From positions 1,922,001-1,986,000 of the forward strand of contig NC_052124.1 of assembly GCF_012273895.1 (NCBI RefSeq): 64,000 bases of DNA, given 5' to 3'. Source of the stretch: Zerene cesonia (taxonomy: Eukaryota > Arthropoda > Insecta > Lepidoptera > Pieridae). The position numbers and the translations under genes were made by a program. Within the stretch, counting starts at the first letter, position 1. Each line of letters begins with the position of its first letter. The notes under the pieces were generated by a model. The model was given only the letters and a program-made list of their open reading frames with translations, was not told the origin of the DNA and searched no databases. Positions 32,376-43,184 of this stretch are shown piece after piece.

Positions 32376-32878
32376 GCAGTGGCGGCTCAGTGGTGAGAAC
32401 CTCGGACTTCAAAATCGATAAGTCGGGGTTCGAGACCGGGTGAGCGTGCTGGAAATAGCTTGATTTTTATAATATACTAGCAAACTCGGCGAACTCCGTT
32501 TCGCCACCAGATGGCTTCGTTTTTCCCGCTTTTCTGTTGAAATTTTTCCGGAATTTTCTTTGCTATAAACCTCACGGAGCCCGAGACCTTTCCAACGAAT
32601 GCAAAACCGTGGAAATCGGTTCGTGCGTTCTGGAGTTATAGCGTCAGGAAGGAAAACCCGACTTATTTTTATATAGTAGATACATGTGGATATCATCACC
32701 ACTGCTAACGGTGAAGGAAAACATCGTGAGTAAGCCGGCGTATCCGAGAATCAAAAGTTCGACAACGTGTGACATCTGCCAACCCGCACTGGGCCAGCGT
32801 GGTGGATTATGGCCTGAACTCTCATAGGAGGCCTGTGTCCCAGCAGTGGGGACATATTATATGGGCTTATATTAATCC
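32376..32878 (+). mobile_element. SINE-1, complete but split by a Helitron
   Basis: A box GGCTCAGTGGTG, B box GGTTCGAGACC at 32427-32437, then after the insert TGTGGATATCATCACCACTG, CCAACCCGCACTGGGCCAGC and ATGGGCT at the 3' end. The (GAT)n tail is short or lost. Without the insert, the two halves line up with 56556-56874. Confidence 0.85.
32477..32680 (-). mobile_element. HEL-f, intact Helitron-like element nested in SINE-1
   Basis: On the minus strand it starts TCTACTATATAAAAATAAG and ends with hairpin GGCGAA/TTCGCC (32488-32505) then CTAG. It lies exactly between A and T, with no duplication of the target. At 204 bp it is non-coding. Confidence 0.88.
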
Positions 32879-33404
32879 TACACGAGGCTCTCTGAACTAA
32901 TACATTTTTAATATAGGCTATTTCTTGATCCCTTATGCTTATATATCCGATTTCACACACACAATTACACACGACAACTAAAACATTATATAAAACCCAT
33001 GCACCAGTGATAACGTTAACAACGCAATCAATCAAAACCTCTGATCCTCTAACCCTTCCCCGGTCCATCGCATGTCATTTGTTATAACCAAATCCGCGGG
33101 GTGTAAGAGGCCCGTTCCTTGATATGTCTTATTTATTGTCAAAATGCCAAGTCGGGTAGGGGAACTATTTGTCATTGACAAAGCATTTTGCGAATATCCA
33201 CTACTAGGGTTGTATGTAAATATGCGTTTTTGTTTTCTTCGCGCTATCCATTTGGTAAATAGTATTGACTCGCGGGTTATGCGTGTTTGGATTTGATATA
33301 TTGTGTTTTGTCGAGAGGTTTTATTTAATAGTATTTCAACATATTTTGTTTAGAAATTTGAATTTATTATTGTACATCACAACTTATCACAATTTACGGT
33401 TAAG
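32879..33404. other. Unassigned sequence
   Basis: The 105-residue minus frame at 32751-33068 is partly a SINE-1 shadow. Nothing else recognised. Confidence 0.4.
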
Positions 33405-33475
33405 ACACACATAAAATGAAGAATATTGTACAAAAGGCGGTTTTATTACAACAGCCATCTCTATCAGACAACCAT
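33405..33475 (-). mobile_element. RP-7 fragment
   Basis: AAATGAAGAATATTGTACAA, then GGCGGTTTTATTACAACAGC and TCAGACAACC. Confidence 0.6.
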
Positions 33476-34174
33476 TAACCAAGATTTTGTTAATGTACAC
33501 AAATACTCGTCCTTCCTTTGAATGACGATCAAATTATATGACGTCATTCGCGCTGATTCGTTCGTTCTGGTATTACTCATACTAATTCAGACTAAAATCT
33601 ATCGTTATAACCAAATATCATCCAGATCTATTCAACCACGACAGAGTTCCGTTCATTAAAACATTTGTATCCCAATAATTAATAAAAATCCCATAAATAT
33701 CACTATAAACGACATAACAGAAACAACACAAGCATATTTGATAGCACATTTCTAATTTCAAATTGTCAAGTGCGACATTAAAGAATCATAAATAACTCAT
33801 AAGGGTCGAACGGACCCCACATTTGCATGTAGGGTTGACAATAACATATTATCGAAGACGCCAATGTTGCCTCGTATCGTTATAGAGACATTATTTTGTA
33901 TTACCGTCCATTCGTGCAACATTTGATATATCACAACATGTCAGGGATGACTTGCTTTGAAATGGTATGCGGATTGGGAGTGGATTTTTAGGAATTCAGC
34001 GCGGTTAGCTGAAGTACTTTATACTTTAAAGTTTTCTTGTATGAGTTATTATTTTTTTGTTGTGTGAGTAATTGTATATTTTCGTCAGTTGATTAATATT
34101 ATTTCATTCGAATCAATGAAACTTTATAGAGCGTATGATATTATTATATCCATAGTTGAATATATATTTTTTTT
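33476..34174. other. Unassigned AT-rich sequence
   Basis: No repeat or coding signal recognised. Confidence 0.4.
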
Positions 34175-34330
34175 AATAATAATAATATAAATGCGAAAGT
34201 AACCCTATCTGTTTATCGCTTCTTCACGCCTAAACCACAACTTGATTTGGACATGATTTGGTATATAGTATGAAACCCGACAAAGGAAATAAGATTGTAT
34301 TCTAACCCCGAAAATGCAATCAGAACAGAA
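34175..34330 (+). mobile_element. Helitron-like element of a separate subfamily
   Basis: AATAATATAAATGCGAAAGT then AACCCTATCTGTTTATCGCT and TCACGCCTAAACCAC. The 5' style is Helitron-like; the 3' end is lost. Confidence 0.5.
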
Positions 34331-34340
34331 AGTGTGCAGA

Positions 34341-34555
34341 TTTTTTTTTTTTTTTTTTATGTCATAGCGGGCATCTGAGCTGGTGGTTCGCCTGATGGTA
34401 AATGATTACCACCGCCCATGAACATTCGCAAAGGTAGTGCCTCTGCGAATGCGCTGCCCGCTTTAAGTAGGTAAGGGAAAAGGAAAGGATTCATGACAGG
34501 AAAGAAGGAATGGACTGGGACGGGTGAGGAAAAAGGAAATAGGCCTCCGATATTG
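34341..34555 (-). mobile_element. RP-4 retroposon, 5'-truncated, poly(A)
   Basis: T-run then ATGTCATAGCGGGCATCTGA and AAGGTAGTGCCTCTGCGAAT. Close to the copy at 31369 over its whole length. Confidence 0.82.
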
Positions 34556-35099
34556 TCTGTATGTCTTTTCTTTTGATAACGCAGGTAAAGCCACACATAC
34601 GTAATTTAATTTTTAAGCTATCATACTTGTGTTCACCATCATTCTATGTAATACATAATTTACGAGACGCACATGAGTCTTTTTTAAATTAATATATCGG
34701 CTTTAGTGTAGCTATGAAATTAGTAAGTTATTAGTTGCAAATTTATTTATAGTGACGTTTTTACAAACATTAAGCATACTGTTCATAAGTGATTTAATTT
34801 TCATGACAGTAAATTCCTTTCTCTGTTTCCTTCTATCGTCTATAATTCTCAGTCGTGTCTTGCCCAGATATTCAGATGTCCGAACAATGACACCCCGTTA
34901 TCATTGGATGCGTCCAATTAATGTCCATTTTTCTTGTAGAAATCCAGCGTGGAGACACGCGCCCGGGTAAGGGTTGGTAATCGTCCCGTGATAAATGGTC
35001 CGCACGTCGGACCGACTTAAGGACGGCGAGGAAGCGGCCGGAGTGATAGCGTTGGCCTTTAAATTATCGTGAAAAATGCCTATTGATCTCACAAGAATA
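34556..35099. other. Unassigned sequence
   Basis: 34940-35050 is GC-rich (CGTCGGACCGACTTAAGGAC, then GGCGAGGAAGCGGCCGG) without a partner in the window. Frames on both strands are not recognised. Confidence 0.4.
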
Positions 35100-35165
35100 A
35101 GTTGTTCTTTGAGAAAATTTGTATGAATAGAAAAAAATTGATCACGTGGCGGGATTCTAACCAAG
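35100..35165 (-). mobile_element. SINE-3 fragment
   Basis: GAATAGAAAAAAATTGATCA then CGTGGCGGGATTCTAACC, with a worn B box. Confidence 0.65.
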
Positions 35166-35194
35166 CATTTTGATAAGTCTTACCCGAAAGGGAT

Positions 35195-35268
35195 AAAATA
35201 AGGGGTGAAAGTTTGTATCACGAAAATTTGTTTTGATCGTACGGGTGAAACTGCGGGCAAGAACTAGT
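35195..35268 (+). mobile_element. Helitron-like 3' end
   Basis: ACGGGTGAAACTGCGGGCAA followed by GAACTAG. Confidence 0.55.
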
Positions 35269-35621
35269 CGCTATATTAATTACTACATACGAGTAAGTGT
35301 TTAATAAAAAATAATCATACCATTGCTTTAACTTTTATCTTACCAGGTCGCTAAATTTTGTCTCTATTGGGAATGAAACCTTCGCAATATCACTCTAACT
35401 GAACCAATGATGTGGATAGATTCAAAATCAGTGATAAATTCATTAAATTAACATAAATTAAACCTTATGTATAAAGTCATAAAAAGGGTTATAGCATGCT
35501 GTAAGACCTGGGTTTTACTCCGGATAGCCGGGTCAGAACCGTACAAGATACAGGTCGAATGGATAGACACGATTGATAGTTCTCTTATTTTATACTTTTA
35601 TGTCCTTGTTCTTATTTTTAA

Positions 35622-35894
35622 CTAGCTGTTCACCCCGTCTCCGCTCGATGTGATGGGGTAAGATGTAAAAATATAGCCCATGACTTGGCTTTAGCGTAGC
35701 TTCATACAGCTGAAAGAATTTACAAATTCAATTGACTTGTTCCTATATATATATGTATTACTTATCATAATATAACTTATAGATTTCCTCAGTAAATAGA
35801 CTATTCAACTTAAAAATATGTTTCTAATTCAACCATTAGTTCCTAGGATAAGCGCGTTCAAACTAACTCTTCAGCTTTATATTATTAGCATAGA
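35622..35894 (-). mobile_element. HEL-c, long copy
   Basis: Reversed: CTAGCTGTTCACCCCGTCTC at one end and TTCAGCTTTATATTATTAGC then ATAGA at the other. About 270 bp rather than 140-160, so it may hold an internal insertion around 35740-35800. Confidence 0.65.
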
Positions 35895-36319
35895 AAAATT
35901 ACGACCTGTATCGAGTGTATTCTCTTCGAAAAAGAAACTTAGATATAATAATAATAATAATAATGTTGTAATACTTGTTAAACTCTAACTTGCGAAAAAA
36001 TACGCTGGATTCATACATAAAATTGAAAATAAAATGTTCAATATACACTACAAATTTAATAAATAAGATTATACAACCGGAACACCATATGTCCGGATTC
36101 CGGATGAATAGCTCGCAAAACCCGGTCGTACCCGGATGTAATTGCTAGCGAATCACACGGTCAAATGGATCGATATTCGCTTTGTTTTGTTTTACATATT
36201 ATTTTATGGAAAATGTTAGTAAAAATCCTTTTCTATAGTCAATTTAGTTTTGATATAGAATTCAGGATTATTTACTGATCAATAAGTGTTCTCAACTACA
36301 TACAGACAAACACAGAACC
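35895..36319. other. Unassigned sequence
   Basis: (AAT)n at 35945-35963. CCGGATT/TCCGGAT phrases around 36090-36140 suggest an old inverted element. No gene recognised. Confidence 0.35.
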
Positions 36320-36480
36320 TCGTCCTTTTAGTTTTTGGAAGTCAGTTAAAAACAAAGGAGGTTGTAAATACTTTTTTTTTTTTTGTTGGTTTAGTTACTG
36401 CATAACTCCGTGATTTTTCATCCGATTGAGGTGATTCTTATCGTGTTTGGTCGGAAATTTGTTCTCATTTTAGAGATTGT
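36320..36480 (+). mobile_element. RP-8 fragment
   Basis: GTCAGTTAAAAACAAAGGAGG, a T-run, TTACTGCATAACTCCGTG and GAGGTGATTCTTATCG. Confidence 0.5.
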
Positions 36481-36535
36481 TTTGGTACCCACCTTATGGA
36501 AAAGCTGTTTTACTATTTAAATGTATTATAGATGT

Positions 36536-36632
36536 AAAGCTGATCACCCACTTGTTTATAAAGAAAATCAATCATAAAACAGATGTGTATCACCTGCCCC
36601 ATACCACTAGGGGACACGGGATTTCACTTATT
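36536..36632 (+). mobile_element. SINE-2, 5'-truncated
   Basis: GCTGATCACCCACTTG, AAAGAAAATCAATCATAAAA and the end AGGGGACACGGGATTTCAC. Confidence 0.8.
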
Positions 36633-36675
36633 ACTATTGAACCAATGCACCTCTCCATAGATAGTGATATAGATA

Positions 36676-36722
36676 ATTATCCGTTTGACCGGACGCGTGT
36701 TCGCGCCGGTCATCCGGATAAT
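36676..36722. other. Strong GC-rich hairpin
   Basis: ATTATCCG, TGACCGG and CGCG on the left pair with CGCG, CCGGTCA and CGGATAAT on the right: 19 base pairs, interrupted by a 2x2 internal loop and a one-base bulge, with a TGTT loop. This is well beyond what AT-rich chance gives. It could be the core of a small transposon or an expressed hairpin RNA. Confidence 0.6.
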
Positions 36723-36909
36723 CGACACGCGATGGCCGGATATATAATGCTGCATCGGATATATATAATCTATATTTTGGTAAGAGTATTATCTATGTAT
36801 GTATGTAGTTATTTTACCTAAGTTTTATAAGGTAAAATACAATTGAAGTGTTATGTGAAATGAAGCGATAACTTGAGGAATTCTGATACTAAATATTTTT
36901 AATGTTTAG

Positions 36910-37250
36910 GAACTCGAGCACGCTTCGACACTAATTGGGCCAGCTCGCACCGGGGAAGTAACACACCTTCACAGAAAACCGTCATAAAATTGCAGCATGC
37001 CGCTGTGTCTCGTATGGTGAGTGGAAGAGCAGGAAGCCCATTTCCTTTTCCTCACCTTTCCCAGTTCATTCCTTCTTTCCAGTGGTTAATCCTTTCCTTA
37101 TCCATTTCCCCTTATAAGCAGACAGCGCATTCACAGAGGCACTTCTCTAAGAATATTCATGGGCAGTGGTGATCGCCTACCATCAAAACCATGGTACCAC
37201 CAGGTATTCGAAAGGCGAACCACCAGCTCAGCTACCCGCTTTGACTGTAT
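36910..37250 (+). mobile_element. RP-4 retroposon, full length
   Basis: AACTCGAGCACGCTTCGACA at the start and CCACCAGCTCAGCTACCCGC then TTTGAC at the end. About 30 bp around 37190-37210 (CATGGTACCACCAGGTATTC) is a local insertion-duplication. Confidence 0.82.
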
Positions 37251-38044
37251 TTATTCCCTTGCAGTATGTTTTACTACTCAATTTAATTCACAGATACCTT
37301 CCGTGTCTTACACGGATGTTTTTTCATGATTAATTCTTACAGTTAAGTTTTCAGTAAGACGCCCTGGTCAAAGCACCATTATAACAGAAATTATTAAACA
37401 TTATTAACAAAAAAAAATTATAGCATTTAAAACTAACGATAAATTGCTCCCAAATCAAACTTTTACGACCAGTAAATCGCGAAGTTTAAATGGCAAAGAA
37501 ATAAAACTACTGGATGCGCTTGCCAAACTAATACGCTCTTGGCCAGCCCGAGGGTCGCGGAGTCGATATTTGCGCAATAAATTACGGCTGGCGTAAATAA
37601 GTACAAAGTATTTGGCAGTCATAGAGTCCAGTTTCGTGGATGTAGAGACTGCTGGATGTGGCTAATTAGGTGAGGGTTCTTAATCTTTTATATAATTATT
37701 TAAGCTGTGAAGTATCCATAACACCACACACATCCAGTGGTAGTTGCAAGATTATTTGAACTTATTATTTTGAATTGTCTCTATAAATTTTGACGTTTCT
37801 ATTCAATTTGGCTTTGTCCTAAGATTGGATTTCGGCTACTTAGAACTGAATTCTCTATTTATTTTTCTCCAAAACAACTTTTAAAGGAAATTTGGATTAT
37901 TTCCTTTTGTCAATATTATTTTTCAGTTAAAAAAAAGGATAATTTATATTATAAGCTTTAAATAAAAATGTCATATTAAGTTGTTTCCTATTCATCCATA
38001 TAATCCAACATACATCGCAGTATATGATATGAAATGCCAGCAGA
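37251..38044. other. Unassigned sequence with a complex unique core
   Basis: 37440-37680 is less AT-rich and unlike any repeat here (GGATGCGCTTGCCAAACTAA, then GCGCAATAAATTACGGCTGG). It could be conserved non-coding DNA; no frame supports an exon. Confidence 0.35.
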
Positions 38045-38092
38045 CACAGACACATCCTTACAGACTTTCGCATTTATAATATTAGTAGGATA
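38045..38092 (-). mobile_element. HEL-a 5' end fragment
   Basis: ACTTTCGCATTTATAATATT then AGTAGGA, the reversed start of HEL-a. Confidence 0.65.
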
Positions 38093-38409
38093 AATATAGT
38101 ATTTATGTCTCATCCATTTCTCTATGTATTCGCTAACGTCCACTTAGCACAAGTTGGACAATAATCACTAATGGAGCGATGCGGCGCTCACAACTCATGC
38201 CACTCTGTTATAGCGACTTCTGTTCCACCAGTAATGGGATCAGGCAAATATATAATTTTATAGTACCAATTAGGCATTGGAAAACATTTGTGATGAGAAA
38301 TTTTAAAGAATATAATTTTTTTTATGACTTGATGACGTATACGAAAACTTCTGTTTTACATTTTTTTCCGGTTTAAATCAGGCAGGCTGAATTTCACTTA
38401 CATTGAACA

Positions 38410-38573
38410 CTAGCAGCGCCCCACGGTTTCACCCGCGTAAGTCCATATCCTGTAAGAATATCGGGATAAAAAGTTGCCCATGTGTTATTCCAGTTGTCCA
38501 GCTATATACGTACCAAATTTCATTGCAATCGGTTCAGTAGTTTTTGCGTGAAAGAGTAATAAACATTTACTGG
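38410..38573 (-). mobile_element. HEL-a, 5'-truncated
   Basis: CTAGCAGCGCCCCACGGTTT, CACCCGCGTAAGTCCATATC, GTTATTCCAGTTGTCCAGC and GCGTGAAAGAGTAATAAACA. The 5' TC end is lost. Confidence 0.8.
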
Positions 38574-38864
38574 ATGTTCTACTATTTCTGTTCTATTGAT
38601 GTTCCCATTCTTGGTTGGATCACAGTACACACATAAAAACGATAAAACAAATTTGATGACATTGATTGAATCAGTGCATATAGAGGTTGTTTAATGTTTG
38701 ATTGCCGTTATAGTAGAAAACTATTCTCATTTCGTGGGATCAAAAATATATAAGCCTAATTTAAACAAAGGTTATATTATAAAGCTTTAAACTTGTTGCA
38801 TTGTTTAAGTTTGGATTTATATGCATTGATGTAGGTGCACGTTCGTAGTCAGATACCTTATCTA

Positions 38865-39023
38865 TCCTGTTAATATTATAGATACAAAATAATGAATGAA
38901 CGGATGGATGTATGGATGTTTGTTATTCTTTTACGCGAAGCCAGCTCATTGCATCTGTAAGAAATTTATCACAAAGATACAACACCCGGATACAATGCGA
39001 AAGACGCCGCGGGTTACAGCTAG
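38865..39023 (+). mobile_element. HEL-a-like, intact-ended
   Basis: TCCTGTTAATATTATAGATA to GCCGCGGGTTACAGCTAG, between A and T. The interior is shorter and diverged. Confidence 0.72.
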
Positions 39024-39189
39024 TTATGTCATCTTTCGTAACTAGCCTTTACTCCCGCGCCTTGGTCCGCATAGACAAAGGAGAAGTAGACAGTTTAGAG
39101 GTTTTAACCTCATATTTTCCAGTAGGAAATCCAGGGTATGATCATACCTATATGTCCTTTTAAAGAGCTAAAATTATGCTTTTTAGAAA

Positions 39190-39283
39190 ATTTAGGCCAA
39201 ATCAGTTCCGTGATAGGCGTGAAGTACAAAATTCCTTTCGCGTTTATAATATTAGTGGGAAAGAAGAAAAGAAAGAAAGAAAA
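39190..39283 (-). mobile_element. Helitron 5' end abutting a (GAAA)n microsatellite
   Basis: CGCGTTTATAATATTAGTGG GA is a reversed Helitron start, and GAAAG repeats follow at once at 39258-39283. Such junctions are described for lepidopteran Lep1-type elements. Confidence 0.6.
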
Positions 39284-39383
39284 CACTAATATTTATTTAT
39301 ATACACTAGCTAAGAATAAGAAATAACGATTTAGTATTTTCTTGTGTTTGATTTTAGGCGAGTATTATTAATTTATAAATTAA

Positions 39384-39489
39384 CGTCTCCCCGTGATCAC
39401 GCTCGCTGTAAAGTGTTCGAAACGTCGGATTAATAATGTAATGAATAAATCGCGTTTAAAACCCGTTAAAAAATCTTTAATTTCTAAAT
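39384..39489 (+). mobile_element. RP-6, short form
   Basis: CGTCTCCCCGTGATCACGCT to CTTTAATTTCTAAAT. Confidence 0.78.
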
Positions 39490-39671
39490 AACGTTTTGTT
39501 ATAAAAAGAAAGAGCTAAATTAACTAAGCATATAAAGGTGATCCACTCAGTGTATGAGAGTCTAAACATTGCACTAACTTCACTCTCCACTAATTTTCAG
39601 TTAGAATTTACAGGTTTCTAAACGGAGCGTAACATTATAAAATACTGTAACAATAGCAAAATAGTAAAACG

Positions 39672-39857
39672 AGAAATTTTCAAAGAATAGAAAAAAATTT
39701 GATCACGAGGCAGGATTCGAACCTGCGTTTCTTGCCTAACCGTAGCAACGCCTAGCCTCTCGCCGAGAGGCTCGATGAGAAATTTTATAAAGCATTGAAA
39801 TGCTTTATAAAATTTCTCATTTATAAAGCATTTCAATGCTATAAAACTAAAAAATTA
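39672..39857. mobile_element. SINE-3 composite: reversed body plus sense tail, with palindrome
   Basis: 39672-39774 is a reversed SINE-3 body (B-box complement GGATTCGAACC, head CTAGCCTCTCGCCGAGAGGC). 39775-39820 is a 46-bp palindrome with 21-bp perfect arms centred on TGAA. 39811-39857 is the sense tail with GCATTTCAATGC. This is the structure left by twin priming or by fusion of two copies. Short frames here are shadows. Confidence 0.72.
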
Positions 39858-39900
39858 AAAAAAAAATTGTTGCTTGTAAAGTCGGTTCTACGGGCGAAGA

Positions 39901-40119
39901 TTTTACGTGACAACGTCTTTTTTTCCAACGCCAAGAACGCTCGAGAAAGACAGAGACAGAGACACAAGCACGCGCCGATTCAATGCGCCTAATTCTCTAG
40001 TGCTGCGCGCGCGGCGGACCGATCATAGTTCGGTGACTCATCGTAACGTTACCGGGCGTTACACTTTTTCATGAGTGACTCCGAGCCGCAACCTAATTTA
40101 AGACGTTGTCACGTCAAAA
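39901..40119. mobile_element. Possible DNA transposon with inverted ends and a GC-rich core
   Basis: TTTTACGTGACAACGTCTT (39901-39919) faces AAGACGTTGTCACGTCAAAA (40100-40119), differing by one base. Between them is a GC-rich core with GCGCGCGCGGCGGACCG. No transposase and no clear target duplication were seen, so a non-autonomous element or a hairpin-forming locus are both possible. Confidence 0.5.
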
Positions 40120-41206
40120 GTAGTAAAACGTCTTAAATTTTTGTACATAACTGAAACAGGTAGGTGCCAGTAGTCAAATATGAACGGGACACATTAGGGC
40201 GGTTATACGCTGTGATGCAATCGCTAAGGCCACCTTAGTCGCCATACTTTATGTGCACTCACAATTAGTTGCCGCGAGATGGCAGGTGAAACTATGGGAC
40301 AGAGGAAACCGTGGAGTCGTTGTTGTTGTGTTTTATGTGTCGGTGGCCTATTTAATATGTGGTAGGTGATATGCAGTTACGTTTTAGTTTAATGTTTTTA
40401 TTAATTGTTGGAATAGGCTAAGCAAGAAATGAATGTTTTTATTTCCGTTTGAATTTATGTACGTTAAATTGTACAGCTACAATTTGATTAAAAAAACGTC
40501 TTTGCGCGAGGTAATTAAAGTCACATGGCATGTAATTTACAAAGGTGGATTTTTTAACATAATTACACTTATTTACTGCAATCATAAGTAACAAACCTTC
40601 TGAATTTTAAAATTTCAATAATTATAATTGCTAAAACCTGTTAAATAAATCGTCTTAATATCATTTCATAAGTTATGCCTATTAGATTTTCAGATTTAAA
40701 GCAATCGCTCTCATTGATTTTCATATTACAGTATTAGCTTTACGTTATAGTCTATAGATATCACACACTTTTTCTATACCTAATAAATTTATGTAAAAAA
40801 TTCCAAAGCGACTCCACGCCACTCCTGTTCTCCCGTAAAGCATCTCAGCGCAAAAGTCGTTAGTAACAAACTCCACACATTTGTGTCACCGGATACAATC
40901 CCATTATAATTTTAAATTTTAAGCCCATCCATTTGTGTTGCCTCCAATCTGACGCCGTGCAATCTTTGATACGTTTTTAATCTTTTACAGGAGTTACCTT
41001 ACTTTGTCTATCTTTTAATAGTTGCTTAAGCGCAGTTTAGTGCGGTGTTTGAATATTTATTAGGTCTTATAAAATCTAGATAGATTGTAATAGAATTTAA
41101 GTAGTTATATCAAGTATTTTGACTTTCAAAGATATTATTTAATTTGTTTTTAAATGTAAACGAAAGATAAGAAAGAATGAAACCGATTAAAACAATTTCA
41201 ATCTTC
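40120..41206. other. Unassigned sequence
   Basis: 40195-40350 is GC-richer (TTGCCGCGAGATGGCAGG). No repeat partner or exon recognised in about 1.1 kb. Confidence 0.4.
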
Positions 41207-41212
41207 TAGCTT

Positions 41213-41490
41213 GATCATCATCATCATCAGCCCATATATGTTCCCGCTGCTGGGATACAGGCCTCCTATGAGGGTTCAGTCTATAATCCACCACGCTGGC
41301 CAAGTGCGGGTTGGCAGATATCACATGTCGCCGAAATTTTGATTCTTGGACATGCCGTTTTAAGCAGTGTGATGTTATCCACACATGCAGTTAAAATGAA
41401 AAATCAATTTATATCCTGCACGCTCGCCCTCGAACCCTGACTTATCGTCTTTGAAGTCCGAGGTTCACACCACTGAGCCACCACTGCTGT
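41213..41490 (-). mobile_element. SINE-1, nearly full length
   Basis: Reversed (ATC)n tail to head CACTGAGCCACCACTGC. TAGCTTGAT at 41207-41215 and 41494-41502 is a possible 9-bp target duplication. The 65-residue minus frame is a shadow. Confidence 0.87.
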
Positions 41491-41502
41491 TTATAGCTTG
41501 AT

Positions 41503-42109
41503 ATTTAATAGATTAAACAAATCATAAGGCGTTCAATTACAAGCAATCTTATCGACTTTTTTATCTCGATTTCGATTCATACAACTATCTACAATAAAAA
41601 TACGTTGAATGAATATAATTTAAACAACTGTCCCGTACAATACACGTCCCCATTTTATGCTATTACGGCACACGTTAAAATTTTAATTAAAAAAGGATTA
41701 CACCGTGTCGCTAATGCACAGAATTCTTTCTTAATTATTTCGGGAACCTTTGAAAATTACATAAGGATTGAGATAAAGTGGTGCATTTAAAGTATTTTTT
41801 ATTTGTTATTTTTTGCTGGGAAACTGATATAAATGTTTTCTCTTTTTCATTATTTAATGAAATTTCGTTTCAACTATACATTTATATAGTCGATATAATT
41901 TGTTAAATCATAGAAGGCAGAGATAGTACACTATTACATAATTATTAACTGATTTGTTTCTAGTTTTATATTCATAAACCTAAGATTTTTATAAAATTAC
42001 AGATAGGCATCTATTGACAGAAAGGATCATATGGAATTGAGTTGTGATTTTGTATGAGTAAGATAGGTTGTAGATTATTTCACTACAGAATTCATTAAAA
42101 TACGAGCAG
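41503..42109. other. Unassigned AT-rich sequence
   Basis: No repeat or coding signal recognised. Confidence 0.4.
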
Positions 42110-42313
42110 TCCTACTAATATACAGATGTGTGTGTATGTTTGTTGCTATTACATGCAAAAGCTACTGAACCGAAAGCGAAAACCGATTGCAATGAGATTT
42201 GGTACGTAGACAACTGGACAACTGGACAACTGGAATAACATATGGGCAACTTTTTATCCCGATATTCCTATGGGATACGGATTTACGCGGGTGAAACCGC
42301 GGGGAGCAGCTAG
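42110..42313 (+). mobile_element. HEL-a, full length with internal repeat
   Basis: TCCTACTAATATACAGATG to GGGGAGCAGCTAG. CAACTGGACAACTGGACAAC is an 8-10 bp local repeat not seen in other copies. Confidence 0.83.
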
Positions 42314-42976
42314 TTAATCATAAATTAATGAATTCAGCAAATAACGTGATACAAAATTTAAATAATTTTAAATGTGTTCAACTAATTTATTCTTCTGGGG
42401 GGGGTCCGCTCCAGATTCTAAGATGGGGCCAAATAACAACAATTTCTTATCAAAGACAATAAGAATGATGCCAATTGGTGGAAACCCAACGCAGTTATCG
42501 AATAACAATAGAAAGAAAAATCATTTATCAGACGAAACAGTCTGACCCGAAATACGAAATACATAGAAAATATAACGAAAAATATAATTCGAATCGGGAA
42601 ACTTCTGCATATTTGGGAACGTCAATTAAAAAGCATAGCATAAAAGAGAGACTACAAAATTAATGTATATCCATCAATTAAGAAACAGAAAAAGAAAGGG
42701 GTTTTACAATTAGCGAAAATCCTTATAAATAAAGGATAAAAAATAAAATCTATACTTTACTTTGCACCTGGTCAGAGGAGACGGGGGACAAATGGAACAA
42801 CGCTAATTAAATATAGGGAGAAATATTTTAATAAGTTTATGAGTTTGCCTTGAGTTAGGCGGATTTTAAACGGAGTGGAGCTAAATATTAAATAACGCTA
42901 AATATTAAGTGGAGCTAAATATTAAGTAACAAACATACTATTGAATTTAAATTATACATTTGTTTTAACTTTAGTT
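42314..42976. other. Unassigned sequence
   Basis: A G8 run lies at 42397. The 62-residue basic frame at 42475 (+) is not recognised. AATATTAA/GAGCTAAATATTAAGT phrases near 42880-42930 are a short local duplication. Confidence 0.4.
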
Positions 42977-43184
42977 TCCCACTAATATTATAAATGCAAA
43001 AGTTGTGAGGATGGATGTTTGTATTTGTGCATGCTTGTTACTCTTTTACGCAAAAACTATTGGACCGAATGCAATGAAACTTAATACGTAGATAGCTGGA
43101 TAACTGGAATAACACACACGCTTTTTATCCCAATATTCCTACGGGATACAGACTTACACGGGTGAAACCACGGGGCGCAGTTAG
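42977..43184 (+). mobile_element. HEL-a, full length
   Basis: TCCCACTAATATTATAAATG to CGGGGCGCAGTTAG. The terminal CTAG has mutated to TTAG. Confidence 0.82.
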
